64,000 nucleotides of DNA, from contig NZ_JOMJ01000004.1 in NCBI RefSeq assembly GCF_000711295.1, positions 62,001-126,000 on the forward strand, read 5' to 3'. The position numbers and the translations under genes were made by a program. Numbering within the stretch: position 1 is the stretch's first letter; each line of letters starts with the position of its first letter. The stretch comes from Desulfohalovibrio reitneri. Its GTDB lineage: Bacteria; Desulfobacterota; Desulfovibrionia; Desulfovibrionales; Desulfovibrionaceae. Below are positions 9,094 through 17,846 of this stretch, piece by piece. The notes below the pieces were generated by a model that saw only the letters and a list, made by a program, of their open reading frames with translations, made no database searches and was not told the origin of the DNA.

Positions 9094-9996
9094 GTGAAAC
9101 GGAGCATCGAACGGCGCCGCACCATCCGGATCCGGCGTTCGTCACTGCTGGAAGCCAGGCTGGAAGACCTGGACAGGCCGAGCATCAAGATCGCGGAGAC
9201 CCTGGACGAGTACATCCAGTCCTTCCGCCTGGTGCATGACGAGTATCTGGCCCAGGGATACATCCCCGTGCCGGAGTCGGGGGGAATGAGTTACAACCTG
9301 TACAATTTCCTGCCGAAAACCTGTATCTTCATCTTCAAGTCCTACCTGGACGTGCTGTCCACCCTGACCTACGTGCCGGACAACGACGTATTCGGCCTGC
9401 CCATGGACACCCTCTACAAACCCGAGGTGGACGAGCTGCGGGCCAGGGGGCGCAAGGTGGTGGAGCTGGGCGCGCTGGCCACCGTGCGCAGCAAGCGCTG
9501 GCGCAACATCCTGATGATGACGGTCAAGGCCATGTTCCATTACGCCAAGTTCACCCGGGCCAACGACCTCTGCATCACGGTCAACCCCAAGCATGTCCGG
9601 TTCTACAAGAACATTTTTCTTTTCGAGGACTTCGGCGAGGAACGCTTCTTCGAGAAAGTGGGCGCTCCGGCCGTGGCCCTGCGGGTGTCATTCGACAACA
9701 TCGAGGAAAAGCTGGCCAAGACCTACGGCGGCATGGACTTCGACACCGACCTGCACGGCTTCTTCGTGCAGATGAACCGCAACCCCATGGAGCCGGACAT
9801 TCCTGAATACCAGGTGGAGCGGCGCAGGCCCCTGGAGTACGAAGTGGCCAGGCACCTGCTGGCAAACAAGCCGGAGCTCCTGTGCGACTTCAAGAACGAG
9901 GAGCAGGCCAGATACTTCGAGGGCTTGTATCACAAGGCACTGTACGCGCCGACCGGGGTGGCCAGGGTTCCCTGCGCGCCCGACGTGACGCAATGA
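9094..9996 (+). CDS. FeeM-like N-acyl amino acid synthase / exosortase-associated acyltransferase
   Basis: 300-residue cytoplasmic protein of the autoinducer-synthase/GNAT-like fold, closest in look to FeeM (N-acyl amino acid synthase) and to the acyltransferases reported beside PEP-CTERM systems. Recognisable parts are the N-terminal IAETLDEYIQSFRLVHDEYL and the central ELGALAT strand. It should transfer an acyl chain from acyl-ACP or acyl-CoA to an amine; the amine is unknown. GTG at 9094 is chosen because GGAGGAG lies four bases upstream and conserved sequence begins only after it. The stop overlaps the next ATG (ATGA), so the two genes are probably translationally coupled. An N-acyl-homoserine lactone synthase is the main alternative. 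Confidence 0.8.
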   Translation: MKRSIERRRTIRIRRSSLLEARLEDLDRPSIKIAETLDEYIQSFRLVHDEYLAQGYIPVPESGGMSYNLYNFLPKTCIFIFKSYLDVLSTLTYVPDNDVFGLPMDTLYKPEVDELRARGRKVVELGALATVRSKRWRNILMMTVKAMFHYAKFTRANDLCITVNPKHVRFYKNIFLFEDFGEERFFEKVGAPAVALRVSFDNIEEKLAKTYGGMDFDTDLHGFFVQMNRNPMEPDIPEYQVERRRPLEYEVARHLLANKPELLCDFKNEEQARYFEGLYHKALYAPTGVARVPCAPDVTQ

Positions 9997-12047
9997 ACAT
10001 CATCGAGGACAAACGGCTCGAAGGCCCCTGGGCCGGTCCGCTGGGCAGGCTGGGCATCACCACGCTGGAGCAGTTCCAGGACGAGGCCTTCGCCCGCAAC
10101 CTCGGCATCCTGGACTTGGCGGAGCAGGACAGGCTGTCCCAGGCCACCGTCTGCATCCCCGGCATGGGCGGGGTGGGCGGCCAGCACCTCATGGGGCTGG
10201 TGCGGCTGGGCATCCGCCGTTTCCGGCTGGCCGATCTGGACACCTTCGACCTGGCCAACTTCAACCGCCAGTATGGCGCCACGCTCAACGGCCTGGGCTC
10301 CCCCAAGCTGGACGCCATGCACTCCACGGCCTGGTCGGTGAACCCCTTCCTGGAAGTGGAGCAGTACCCGGACGGGCTGGGGGAGCAGAACATCTACTCC
10401 TTCCTCAAGGGCGCGGACCTGGTCATGGACGGCCTGGATTTCTTCGAGTTCCCCATGCGGCGGCGGCTGTTCACCCTGGCCAGGGAGATGGGCATACCAG
10501 TGGTCACGGCCGGGCCCCTGGGGTTCGGGGGCGCGCTTCTGGTCTTTACCCCGGAGGGCATGTCCTTCGACCGCTACTTCGACATCCGCGAGGGGCAGAC
10601 CCTGGAGGAGCGCTTTCTGCGCTTCGGCATGGGGCTGGCCCCCAAGGGGATGCACCTCAAGTACATGGACCTCGGACGGGTGAACCTGCACGCCAAGGCC
10701 GGGCCGTCCACCTCCATCGCCTGCCATCTGTGCGCCTCCCTGGCCTGCATGGAGGCCATCCGGCTGCTTCTGGACCGGCCCGGCGTGCGCGAGGCCCCAC
10801 GCTACATGCAGTTCGATCCCTACCTGACCAGGCTGCGCACCGGAAAGCTGCGCTGGGGCAACCGTGGACCGGTGCAGCGCGCCAAGATTTTCGTGGCCTC
10901 GCGTTTCCTTCTGGACAACGAGCCGCCGGCCGGGCAGCGCGCTCCGGATTTTCCGGACACCATCATGGTGGGCTCCTCGGTGAGCGACGAGGCCCTGCGC
11001 TACATCATGCACGCCGGCGTTGCCGCGCCCTCCGGGGACAACGCCCAACCCTGGAAGCTGCGGCCCAAGTCCTCGGCCGTGGGCCTGCACCTGGACGCCG
11101 ACGCGGACCGCTCCTTCTTCAACGTGCGCCAGATCGCCTCCCTCATCTCCTGCGGGGCGGTGCTGGAGAATATGCGCGTGGCGGGGGCGGCCATGGGGCT
11201 GCGGGGCGAGGTGGTGGAGGCGGACTCCTTCCCGGGGAACGGCCCGGTGGCCGAGCTGCGACTGACCGCCGCTCCGGAGGTTGGGGACGCCCTGCACGAC
11301 GCCATCTGGGAGCGCACCACCAACCGCCGCCTTTACAGCCGCAAGCCGGTGCCCGAGGGGGTGCAGCGCCGCCTGGCCCGCGAGGCCGGGCTTGTGGGCG
11401 GGGTGCGTTTGCACTGGCTGGAGGGGAAGGAGAGCCTGGAGCGGCTGGCCCGCGTGGTGGCCAGGGCGGACACCATCCGCACGGAGCACCGGGGGCTGCA
11501 CGAACATTTCCACGCCATGCTGCGCCACTCCAAGGACGAGGCGCGCAAAACCCGCGACGGCCTGCCCGTGGACAACCTCTACGCGGGCAAGTCCGGGGAG
11601 TTGTTTCTGCGGGCCACCGGACCGTGGCCGGTCATGCGGACGGCCAACCTCTTGGGAGCCAGCCGCATGATGGCCATGCACTCGGCGCGGGGCATCCGCC
11701 ACAGCGGGGCGGCCGTGCTGCTGACCACCACCGGCTTCGGCTGGGAGGACTTTCTGCGAGGCGGCCGGGCGCTTGAGCGGTGCTGGCTGCGGCTCAGCCA
11801 GCTGGGGCTGGCCATGCAGCCCATGACCGCCATCACGCTTTTCCGCCTGCGTTGGGTGCTGGAAGGGGAGGAGGAGTTCGACCCGGTGCACAGGAAGCGG
11901 CTACGTTCCCTGTGGCCCATCTACCAGGAACTGTTTCCCCAGGCCAACCTGGACCGCGAGGGCGAGGTCATGCTCTTCCGCATCGGTCACGCCCGGCCCA
12001 TCACCCGCGGCACCCTCCGCCGCAAGCTGGATTCCTTCATTCTCTAG
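9993..12047 (+). CDS. ThiF/E1-like adenylyltransferase fused to a nitroreductase-like domain
   Basis: 684-residue two-domain protein. Residues about 35-270 are an E1/ThiF/MoeB-like domain: nucleotide loop GMGGVGG (57-63), NFNRQ (89-93), Lys105, MDGLD (145-149) and cysteines in ACHLCASLAC (243-252). Residues about 325-670 are a nitroreductase-like FMN domain with APSGDNAQPW (345-354) and a typical C-terminal GLAMQP segment. The layout resembles the Rv1355c family of mycobacteria. E1-like plus FMN oxidase pairs also occur in azole biosynthesis (McbB/McbC type). Here the likely task is activating the carboxylate of the acyltransferase product and then oxidising it; this is inference. The ATG overlaps the upstream stop. 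Confidence 0.82.
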   Translation: MNIIEDKRLEGPWAGPLGRLGITTLEQFQDEAFARNLGILDLAEQDRLSQATVCIPGMGGVGGQHLMGLVRLGIRRFRLADLDTFDLANFNRQYGATLNGLGSPKLDAMHSTAWSVNPFLEVEQYPDGLGEQNIYSFLKGADLVMDGLDFFEFPMRRRLFTLAREMGIPVVTAGPLGFGGALLVFTPEGMSFDRYFDIREGQTLEERFLRFGMGLAPKGMHLKYMDLGRVNLHAKAGPSTSIACHLCASLACMEAIRLLLDRPGVREAPRYMQFDPYLTRLRTGKLRWGNRGPVQRAKIFVASRFLLDNEPPAGQRAPDFPDTIMVGSSVSDEALRYIMHAGVAAPSGDNAQPWKLRPKSSAVGLHLDADADRSFFNVRQIASLISCGAVLENMRVAGAAMGLRGEVVEADSFPGNGPVAELRLTAAPEVGDALHDAIWERTTNRRLYSRKPVPEGVQRRLAREAGLVGGVRLHWLEGKESLERLARVVARADTIRTEHRGLHEHFHAMLRHSKDEARKTRDGLPVDNLYAGKSGELFLRATGPWPVMRTANLLGASRMMAMHSARGIRHSGAAVLLTTTGFGWEDFLRGGRALERCWLRLSQLGLAMQPMTAITLFRLRWVLEGEEEFDPVHRKRLRSLWPIYQELFPQANLDREGEVMLFRIGHARPITRGTLRRKLDSFIL

Positions 12048-12403
12048 GCCCCGGTTGGGGCGCTTTCCAGGGGCTTCATCCCGGCGACCGGGCGGTAGCC
12101 GGGAAGCCGGGCGTTCCCGTGGTGCTTGATTCAATTCCATCCAAGGGCTTTGCTTACCCGCCGAAGCTGGGGACTGGTATTCGCTTGATTCATGAATCGC
12201 CAGTAGCAGACGCCGGCGGCGTCTCGCGGGTCAGGGGCCTGTTGCTTCGGGCCTCGCTTGGGGAGCCGGAGCGGCCGCGATTACAAAGCCTGCCCGGCCA
12301 GGGGGCGCATATGGTGGAAACCGGAGCAGGGGGATGCGGCGCCGCCGTGTCGCCGTCGTGGAGTCCCGGAAAAGCGATCGTTCCGGTTGGTAAACAAAAA
12401 AGT
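12048..12403. other. Intergenic stretch without a recognisable gene
   Basis: A small GCCCC/GGGGC hairpin (12048-12061) right after the fusion-gene stop, and a 7-bp stem AGACGCC/GGCGTCT (12208-12224), are the only structures seen. Neither has a T-run. Short frames exist but lack ribosome sites or familiar sequence. Confidence 0.5.
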
Positions 12404-12429
12404 GCGGGAGGGCCCGAGGGCCCTCCCGC
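12392..12429 (-). terminator. Terminator of PEP-CTERM gene 3
   Basis: On the reverse strand a 12-bp arm GCGGGAGGGCCC pairs with GGGCCCTCCCGC and is followed by a T-rich run (ACTTTTTTGTTT). It lies 32 bases past the stop of the gene ending at 12462. Confidence 0.9.
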
Positions 12430-12461
12430 GATGTGGGGGGGGGAAGTGACGTTGTTGGGGC

Positions 12462-13286
12462 TTAGGCCGCGGCGTTCTTCTTCTGGCGGCGGCGGAAGCC
12501 AGCCAGGCCCAGCAGGCCGGCGCCGGTGATCAGCAGGGTGCCCGGCTCGGGGGTGGCCAGGACCGCGGGGTCGTCGCTGATGAAGGCCCACTCGGAACCG
12601 GCGTTGGGGTTGGTCTGGAAGGTGGACTCGCCGTAGAGGTTGACGTCCAGGTCGAAGAGGGCTTCGGCCGGATCGTTCAGGATGATGTCGGCGAAGGAGG
12701 AGTTGTAGTAGTTCAGGCCGAACCAGGTGTCGCCCTGCACCAGACCGGAGGTGGGATCGATGGTCGGGGTGCTCCACCAGTAGCCGCCGTCGAGGGTCAG
12801 GTCGAGCCAGGTGTTGCCGTCGGTGTAGGTGGTCAAGCCATCGGCCACGGTACCGGCGTCGGGGACGGATTCGGTGCTGTCGGCGTAGAGCTTCAGGACC
12901 ACCTCGTCGCCCAGCTCGGCGTCGCTGATGATGCCGTTGGGGTCGGTGGAGGGGGCGCCGAAGATGAAGTTGCCGAAGCCGTCGATGGACGTGACTTCGA
13001 GCAGGAAGTAGCCGGTCAGGGTGTCGAAGCCGCCGGCGACCGTGTCGTCAGAGTTCCAGTACGTGGTGGACTGGTCGAGATTCGTGATGTTCTGGGCGGT
13101 CAGGATGCCGTAGAAGGTGGAGCCGACACCGGCAACTTCCTGTCCTTCCTGAAGGATCACGTTCTCAAAGTTGTTGAAGAAAATCTTGTTCAGCCCCGGG
13201 CCGAGAACGGGAGCGGCGAAGGCGCTCCCAGCAGCGATCACCATGATCGCAGCGCTGAGGATGAGGGTTCTGAGGGTCGTCCGCAT
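12462..13286 (-). CDS. PEP-CTERM protein 3 (exosortase substrate)
   Basis: 274-residue secreted acidic protein. The start at 13286 has GGAGGT six bases upstream and begins a clean signal peptide (MRTTLRTLILSAAIMVIAAG, ending SAFA). The sorting tail is TPEPGTLLITGAGLLGLAGF followed by RRRQKKNAAA. The body has many Asp, Asn, Thr and Tyr residues, as expected of an extracellular matrix or surface protein. No catalytic motif is recognised. It forms a single-gene unit with its own sigma-54 promoter and a strong terminator. Confidence 0.9.
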   Translation of the reverse strand: MRTTLRTLILSAAIMVIAAGSAFAAPVLGPGLNKIFFNNFENVILQEGQEVAGVGSTFYGILTAQNITNLDQSTTYWNSDDTVAGGFDTLTGYFLLEVTSIDGFGNFIFGAPSTDPNGIISDAELGDEVVLKLYADSTESVPDAGTVADGLTTYTDGNTWLDLTLDGGYWWSTPTIDPTSGLVQGDTWFGLNYYNSSFADIILNDPAEALFDLDVNLYGESTFQTNPNAGSEWAFISDDPAVLATPEPGTLLITGAGLLGLAGFRRRQKKNAAA

Positions 13287-13330
13287 CGTAAAACCTCCAA
13301 GTTGGTTTTTCTCCATCTGGAGGCTCTGTT

Positions 13331-13346
13331 TGCACGGGGTGTGCCA
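13331..13346 (-). promoter_or_regulatory. Sigma-54 promoter of PEP-CTERM gene 3
   Basis: Reverse strand reads TGGCACACCCCGTGCA: a perfect TGGCAC -24 box and TGCA at -12 with correct spacing. It is 45 bases before the ATG. Palindromes TGTCCCGACA (13417-13426) and TGTCGACA (13439-13446) lie upstream. Confidence 0.8.
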
Positions 13347-13447
13347 GTCTTTACTGTACTGAAATAACTGGCTATTTGTCATGTTTTTTCTCTGGCTGGG
13401 CCTTTGTCTGTAAGGTGTCCCGACAAGCGTGGCAGGGCTGTCGACAA

Positions 13448-14509
13448 TCATTCATCCGCTTGCGGCGCCCCGTCCACCTGGATGAAGGCGTCCATGCGCA
13501 GCCCGGGGTAGATGTCGGGGTTGCCTTCGAAATCGATGAGGACTTCCAGCACCCGGCGATCCTTGCGCTCCTCGGGTTCGCCGGTCTGGATGCGCTTGGG
13601 CCCCACCATCTCGCCCACGTCGATGACCACGCCGGGGAAGCGCCTGTCCCCGTAGGCGTCGGCCCGGGCGTAGGCGGGCTGCCCCTCGCGCACCAGGGCC
13701 ACGTCGCTCTCGTCCACCTCGGCCCGCAGCCGCAGTTGACTCATATCGCCCACGGTCATCACCGGGGAGGCGAAGAATTCCGACACGGCCTCCCCCTCCT
13801 TGCGGTGGATGCGCAGGATCTCCACGGAGCGGCGGGTGCGCAGTTCGGTGTTCTGCAGGGCGGCCCTGGCCTCGTCCACCCGCGCCTTGGCCTCTTCCAG
13901 GAGGGCGCTGGCCTCGGCGATGTCCTCCTCCCGGCCGGTGGCTGTCTGCTGGTACTGCTGCCGGATGGCCTCGTACCGCTGCTCCGCCTCCTGGTACTCG
14001 GTCCAGGCGCGTTCCGCGGTCTCCTGGTCGATGAGGTCCTGCTCCACCAGCTCCTGCCTGCGCTCGGCCTCCTTGCGGGCGTTGCGCATAGTCACCTGGG
14101 CCCGCTGCAGTTCGGCCAGAACCTCCTTCTGCTTTTCCGGACGCGCGCCGGAGAGCATGCGGTCCAGGGCGGCCTCGCGGGCGGTGACCAGGTTTTCCGC
14201 CTGGGCCAGCATGGCTTCCTCCTCCTCGCTTTCCAGGGTGGCCAGCAGGGTGTCGGGCTCCACGTTCCGCCCCTCTTCCACCAGAATCTCCTTGATAACG
14301 CCGGTGGCCTCGAAAGAGAGCAGGATTTCCTCGTCCAGGGGCTCCGCCCGTCCGGCGGCGGCCACCCACCGCCCGTCCTCCTCGTCGGGCATGGTCTCCA
14401 CGAAGGAGGATGTGGCGTTTTCCGCGGGCGCGGGCTGGCGGCTCTGCCAGATGGCCACCGAGCCGCCCGCCAGGATCAGGATCGCGAGCAGGAGAAGGAT
14501 GGTTTTCAT
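13448..14509 (-). CDS. HlyD-family periplasmic adaptor (DevB-like)
   Basis: 353-residue membrane-fusion protein linking an inner-membrane ABC exporter to an outer-membrane channel. It has one N-terminal membrane anchor (residues about 3-20), a lipoyl-like half-motif (FEATGVIKEILVEEGRNVEP), a long alpha-helical hairpin (about 100-225) and C-terminal beta domains. Its ATG overlaps the stop of the ATPase gene by four bases, making it the last gene of a four-gene operon. No outer-membrane TolC partner is encoded here. Confidence 0.88.
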   Translation of the reverse strand: MKTILLLLAILILAGGSVAIWQSRQPAPAENATSSFVETMPDEEDGRWVAAAGRAEPLDEEILLSFEATGVIKEILVEEGRNVEPDTLLATLESEEEEAMLAQAENLVTAREAALDRMLSGARPEKQKEVLAELQRAQVTMRNARKEAERRQELVEQDLIDQETAERAWTEYQEAEQRYEAIRQQYQQTATGREEDIAEASALLEEAKARVDEARAALQNTELRTRRSVEILRIHRKEGEAVSEFFASPVMTVGDMSQLRLRAEVDESDVALVREGQPAYARADAYGDRRFPGVVIDVGEMVGPKRIQTGEPEERKDRRVLEVLIDFEGNPDIYPGLRMDAFIQVDGAPQADE

Positions 14510-15228
14510 GGTTCGCCTTCGGCATCTAGAGGTTGTTCCCTGGAAAGCTTGCCGTCCTCGATGGTCACGACCCGGTCGGCGTACCGGCGGATGCGCGGGT
14601 CGTGCGTGACCACCACCAGCGTCCTGCCCAGCTCGAAGGTCAGCCGGTGGAGCATGTCCAGGATGCGTTGGCCGTTCTCCGAGTCCAGGGCGGCCGTGGG
14701 CTCGTCAGCCAGGATGATTTCCGGTTCGCCGCACAGGGCGCGGGAGACGGCCAGCCGCTGCTTTTGGCCGCCGCTGAGCTTGGCCGGATAACTTGACAGC
14801 TTGTCCGACAGCCCCACCCAGTCCAGCCGTTCCTCGGCTATCTCGCGTGCCTTGCGGCCCCGGATTCCCTTGAGGTCCAGCACCACCAGCAGGTTCTGCA
14901 CCACACTGAGGGTGTGGAAGAGGTGGTATTCCTGAAAGATGAAGCCGATGTGGCGCAGCCGCACCTCGGCCAGGCGGCCCCGGCCCAGGGAGGTGATGTC
15001 CTGCCCGGCGATCATGATCCGTCCGCTGTCCGGGGTGAGGATGCCACCCATCATGGACAGCAGGGTGGTCTTGCCGCTGCCGGAGGGCCCCATGAGCAGC
15101 AGGGTCTCACCCCTGCGCACGCGCAGGTCGGCCCGGTTCACGGCCAGGGTGGCGGAGGGGCCGGAGCCGAAGCGCTTGGTGACGTCGCGCAGCTCCAGCT
15201 GGATGGAGTCGTCCCGGGACATGCTCAT
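14506..15228 (-). CDS. ABC transporter ATP-binding protein (LolD/DevA-like)
   Basis: 240-residue ATPase with Walker A GPSGSGKTT, signature LSGGQKQR, Walker B IILADEPTAALD and the switch His in VVVTHD. This belongs to the MacB/LolD/DevA class that works with FtsX-type permeases. The ATG at 15228 overlaps the permease stop (ATGA); an ATG six bases further on is an alternative. With the permease and adaptor it should export a lipid, glycolipid or peptide across the envelope; the cargo is not shown by sequence. Confidence 0.92.
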   Translation of the reverse strand: MSMSRDDSIQLELRDVTKRFGSGPSATLAVNRADLRVRRGETLLLMGPSGSGKTTLLSMMGGILTPDSGRIMIAGQDITSLGRGRLAEVRLRHIGFIFQEYHLFHTLSVVQNLLVVLDLKGIRGRKAREIAEERLDWVGLSDKLSSYPAKLSGGQKQRLAVSRALCGEPEIILADEPTAALDSENGQRILDMLHRLTFELGRTLVVVTHDPRIRRYADRVVTIEDGKLSREQPLDAEGEP

Positions 15229-16355
15229 CGCCCCTTGAAGACCAGCATGGGGTCGGTCTGGGTGATCTTGTTGATGGAGACCAGGGACGCGCCCAGGCAC
15301 ATGGCCAGGGTGAGGAAGAACATCCCCCCCACCACGGGCCAGGGCAGGCGGATGAGGGCCTCGGCGTTCTGGCTGAGCCGGGCCACTCCCAGGCTGGCGG
15401 CCATGCCCAGCAGGTAGCCCCCCACCGCGCTGATGACCGCCTGGGCGATGAGGATGCGGTAGATGTACGCGTTGGGCGCGCCCACCGCCTTGAGGGTGGC
15501 GAATTCCGGCAGGTGGTCCATGGTGGTGGCGTAGAGTGTCTGGGCCACCACCACCATGCCCACCACCAGCCCCAGGAAGGCGGCGATGAGCAGGGCCATG
15601 CCCGCGCCGGTGCTGAGCATCCAGTAATTGATGGTTTTCAGGCTGAATTCGCCCGTGGTGAAGACGTCCACGTCGTCCACCCTGGCCAGGATGCGTTTCT
15701 TGAGCTCACTGGAGGAAACGCCGTCGGCGGCCTCCACCAGGATGTAGACCAGCTGGTCCTCCTGGACTGTGGAGTACTCCAGGGCGTTCTTGAAGGAGGT
15801 GAAGACGTAGGGGGAGGTGGTGAAGGAGCGGATGCCGTGGGTGAAGGCCACCACCCGCGCCCGCTTGTTGGCGATTTCGGCCGAGTCGCCCAGATCCACC
15901 ACGCCCAGCTTCTCGGCGTACAGCCTGTCCACCACGATGGTGTCGCGGATGTCCAGCCAGTCCGTGTTCCCTTCCACCAGGTTCCACGGCCCGCCAAGCC
16001 CCTTCTCCAGCTCGTAGCCCACGATCTCGATGGATTCCAGGTCGCCGTTGGGCTTTTTCCAGTTGGCGAACTGGATGATGAGCTTGCCGGTGCGCGCCAC
16101 CCCGGGCACGGCCATGACCAGGTTGTTGGTGCGCTCCTCCATGGGCAGGGCGATGTCGAAGTTCTTAATGCCGCGCGAGGCCACCCACACGTCCGCCCCG
16201 GAGTTGTCGATGACTCCGGAGATGGTCGTGGTGAAGCCAATGAACAGCCCCAGTTGCACACTTATGAGCACAACCGCGAAGATGACCCCGATGAGGGTCA
16301 CAGCGAGCCGAACCTTGTCGTGGACAAGGTTGCGGTACGCCAGAGGTACGATCAC
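15225..16355 (-). CDS. FtsX-type ABC transporter permease (DevC-like)
   Basis: 376-residue inner-membrane permease: one N-terminal helix (about 17-37), a large periplasmic domain (about 40-245), then three helices near 250-275, 300-325 and 340-362. This is the usual topology of FtsX/MacB/DevC proteins. Overlaps of four bases on both sides (wbpP upstream, ATPase downstream) show one operon. It resembles the cyanobacterial DevC exporter that secretes heterocyst glycolipids, but here the substrate is unknown. Confidence 0.9.
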   Translation of the reverse strand: MIVPLAYRNLVHDKVRLAVTLIGVIFAVVLISVQLGLFIGFTTTISGVIDNSGADVWVASRGIKNFDIALPMEERTNNLVMAVPGVARTGKLIIQFANWKKPNGDLESIEIVGYELEKGLGGPWNLVEGNTDWLDIRDTIVVDRLYAEKLGVVDLGDSAEIANKRARVVAFTHGIRSFTTSPYVFTSFKNALEYSTVQEDQLVYILVEAADGVSSSELKKRILARVDDVDVFTTGEFSLKTINYWMLSTGAGMALLIAAFLGLVVGMVVVAQTLYATTMDHLPEFATLKAVGAPNAYIYRILIAQAVISAVGGYLLGMAASLGVARLSQNAEALIRLPWPVVGGMFFLTLAMCLGASLVSINKITQTDPMLVFKGR

Positions 16356-17404
16356 CGCATCACCGCCTCCGCTCCGGACAGGGACGGGAGATACCAGTCG
16401 GCGGCCTTTTGCAGTCCCTGCCGTACATCAAAGGCCGGTTCGTATCCAAGCAAAGAGCGTGCCTTGCTTATGTCCGCCAGGGAATGCCGCACGTCTCCCG
16501 GGCGTTCCGGCCCGTATTCCGGCTCCATGTCCAGCGCGGAAGGACGCACCTGGCCCACGATTTCTCGAATGAGTCCGAACAATTCGTTGAGCGAGGTGCG
16601 CTGGCCGAAGGCCACGTTGTACACCTGCCCGTGGGCCTCGGGGTTGGGGCAGCGGGCGGCCAGCAGGTTGGCCTGCACGGCGTTGTCCACGTAGCAGAAG
16701 TCGCGGCTGGTCTCGCCGTCGCCGTTGATGACCGGCCTCTCCCCGCGCAGCATGGCCGCGAACCAACGGGGGATGACCGCGGCGTACGCCCCGTCCGGAT
16801 CCTGCCTGGGACCGAAGATGTTGAAGTAGCGCAGCCCGATGGCCTTGAAGCCGTAGCAGGACTGAAAGACCTCGGCGTACAGCTCGTTGACCAGCTTGGT
16901 CACGGCGTAGGGGGAGAGCGGACGGCCGATGGTGTCCTCCACTTTGGGCAGGTCAGGATGGTCGCCGTAGGTGGAGGAGGAGGCGGCGTAGACGAAGCTT
17001 TTCACCTCGGCGTCGCGGGCGGCCACCAGCATGTTCAGAAAGCCGTCGACGTTGTTGGCGTTGGTCAGGGCCGGGTCCTCGATGGAGCGGGGGACGCTGC
17101 CCAGCGCGGCCTGGTGCAGCACGTAGTCCACCCCCTCGCAGGCTCGGGCGCAGGTGCCTGGCTCGCGGATGTCCCCCTTGATGAATTGGAATCGCGCCCG
17201 CTGGGACGCGCCCACCCCGTCCAGGGCCTCCTCCACATTGATGAGGTAGCCGGTGGAGAGGTTGTCCAGCCCCACCACCTCCTGATCCAGGCGCAAGAGC
17301 GTTTCCACGAGATTCGATCCGATGAAGCCGGCCGCCCCGGTGATCAGCCAGCGAGCTGGCCGGTCCGAGCTGAGGAGAAGAAGATTTTTTTCCGTAATGT
17401 CCAT
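16352..17404 (-). CDS. wbpP: UDP-N-acetylglucosamine 4-epimerase (WbpP/TviC type)
   Basis: 350-residue short-chain dehydrogenase-type epimerase that interconverts UDP-GlcNAc and UDP-GalNAc (or their uronic acids). The NAD loop is GAAGFIGS (23-30) and the catalytic pair is Tyr166/Lys170 with Ser142-144. The stretch [13 protein letters not shown] and the [16 protein letters not shown] and [13 protein letters not shown] blocks match WbpP of Pseudomonas closely from memory. The start at 17404 has GAGAGGG upstream. It heads an operon whose next three genes form an ABC exporter, overlapping by ATGA. It probably also supplies precursor for the polysaccharide operon that starts divergently. Confidence 0.92.
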   Translation of the reverse strand: MDITEKNLLLLSSDRPARWLITGAAGFIGSNLVETLLRLDQEVVGLDNLSTGYLINVEEALDGVGASQRARFQFIKGDIREPGTCARACEGVDYVLHQAALGSVPRSIEDPALTNANNVDGFLNMLVAARDAEVKSFVYAASSSTYGDHPDLPKVEDTIGRPLSPYAVTKLVNELYAEVFQSCYGFKAIGLRYFNIFGPRQDPDGAYAAVIPRWFAAMLRGERPVINGDGETSRDFCYVDNAVQANLLAARCPNPEAHGQVYNVAFGQRTSLNELFGLIREIVGQVRPSALDMEPEYGPERPGDVRHSLADISKARSLLGYEPAFDVRQGLQKAADWYLPSLSGAEAVMR

Positions 17405-17846
17405 GCATCCCTCTCTGCGGTTTGGTTCACGCGGGTTGTTCAAGAAGCGTGCAAGCCGGGGGAAGCGGTCGGGCAAACCAGCCCATTCGAGTTAAAATCG
17501 TGTGCTTCCAGCTGGTTGTCTTGCCACCCTTCCAGGCTGGGAGCCTGTCGGGGGCGAACCGAGGGTGCGGAAACGTCCCGGTGGTGTCCGGGGAAAGTAT
17601 TTCGCGGGCGGACTATTCCGAAAAAACCGGACAAGCGGGGGGTGGTCGGAGGGGGCAGCGTGGGGGCTGTGTGTTCTACTAGCTTGAAATGTTTATTTTT
17701 ATTTTGCCAGCGGATGCTGGCACGCATTTCGCTCAAGAGGGGGACAGGCATCGGGCCCGGCCGCCGTGACGCGGCTTGGGGACGAAGAGAACAGGCCGGC
17801 CCTCCTCGGCCGGCAATCGGGGAAACAACCTGGGGAGAGTGAACTC
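17405..17846. promoter_or_regulatory. Divergent control region between wbpP and prsT
   Basis: 442 bases without a gene. It holds the sigma-54 element at 17718-17733 for prsT, and upstream of it TGTCCGG (17585-17591), the palindrome CGGACTATTCCG (17609-17620) and CCGGACAAG (17627-17635), which could be activator sites. An A/T-rich patch (17680-17705) lies between. I see no clear promoter for wbpP. Confidence 0.6.
17718..17733 (+). promoter_or_regulatory. Sigma-54 promoter of the prsT polysaccharide operon
   Basis: TGGCACGCATTTCGCT has a perfect -24 box and correct -12 GC spacing. The same 16 bases recur at 38445-38460 before the second polysaccharide operon. It is 114 bases before the prsT start. 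Confidence 0.82.

Noticed and set aside
9094-9996. Acyl-homoserine lactone synthase (LuxI)
   Set aside because: The fold is related, but the length (300 residues), the partner gene and the exosortase setting fit FeeM-like or exosortase-associated acyltransferases better, and no LuxR-type receptor is nearby.
12176-12200. Sigma-54-like TGGTATTCGCTTGATT after the fusion gene
   Set aside because: It resembles the 8983 region, but the GG to GC distance is wrong and no gene follows on that strand.
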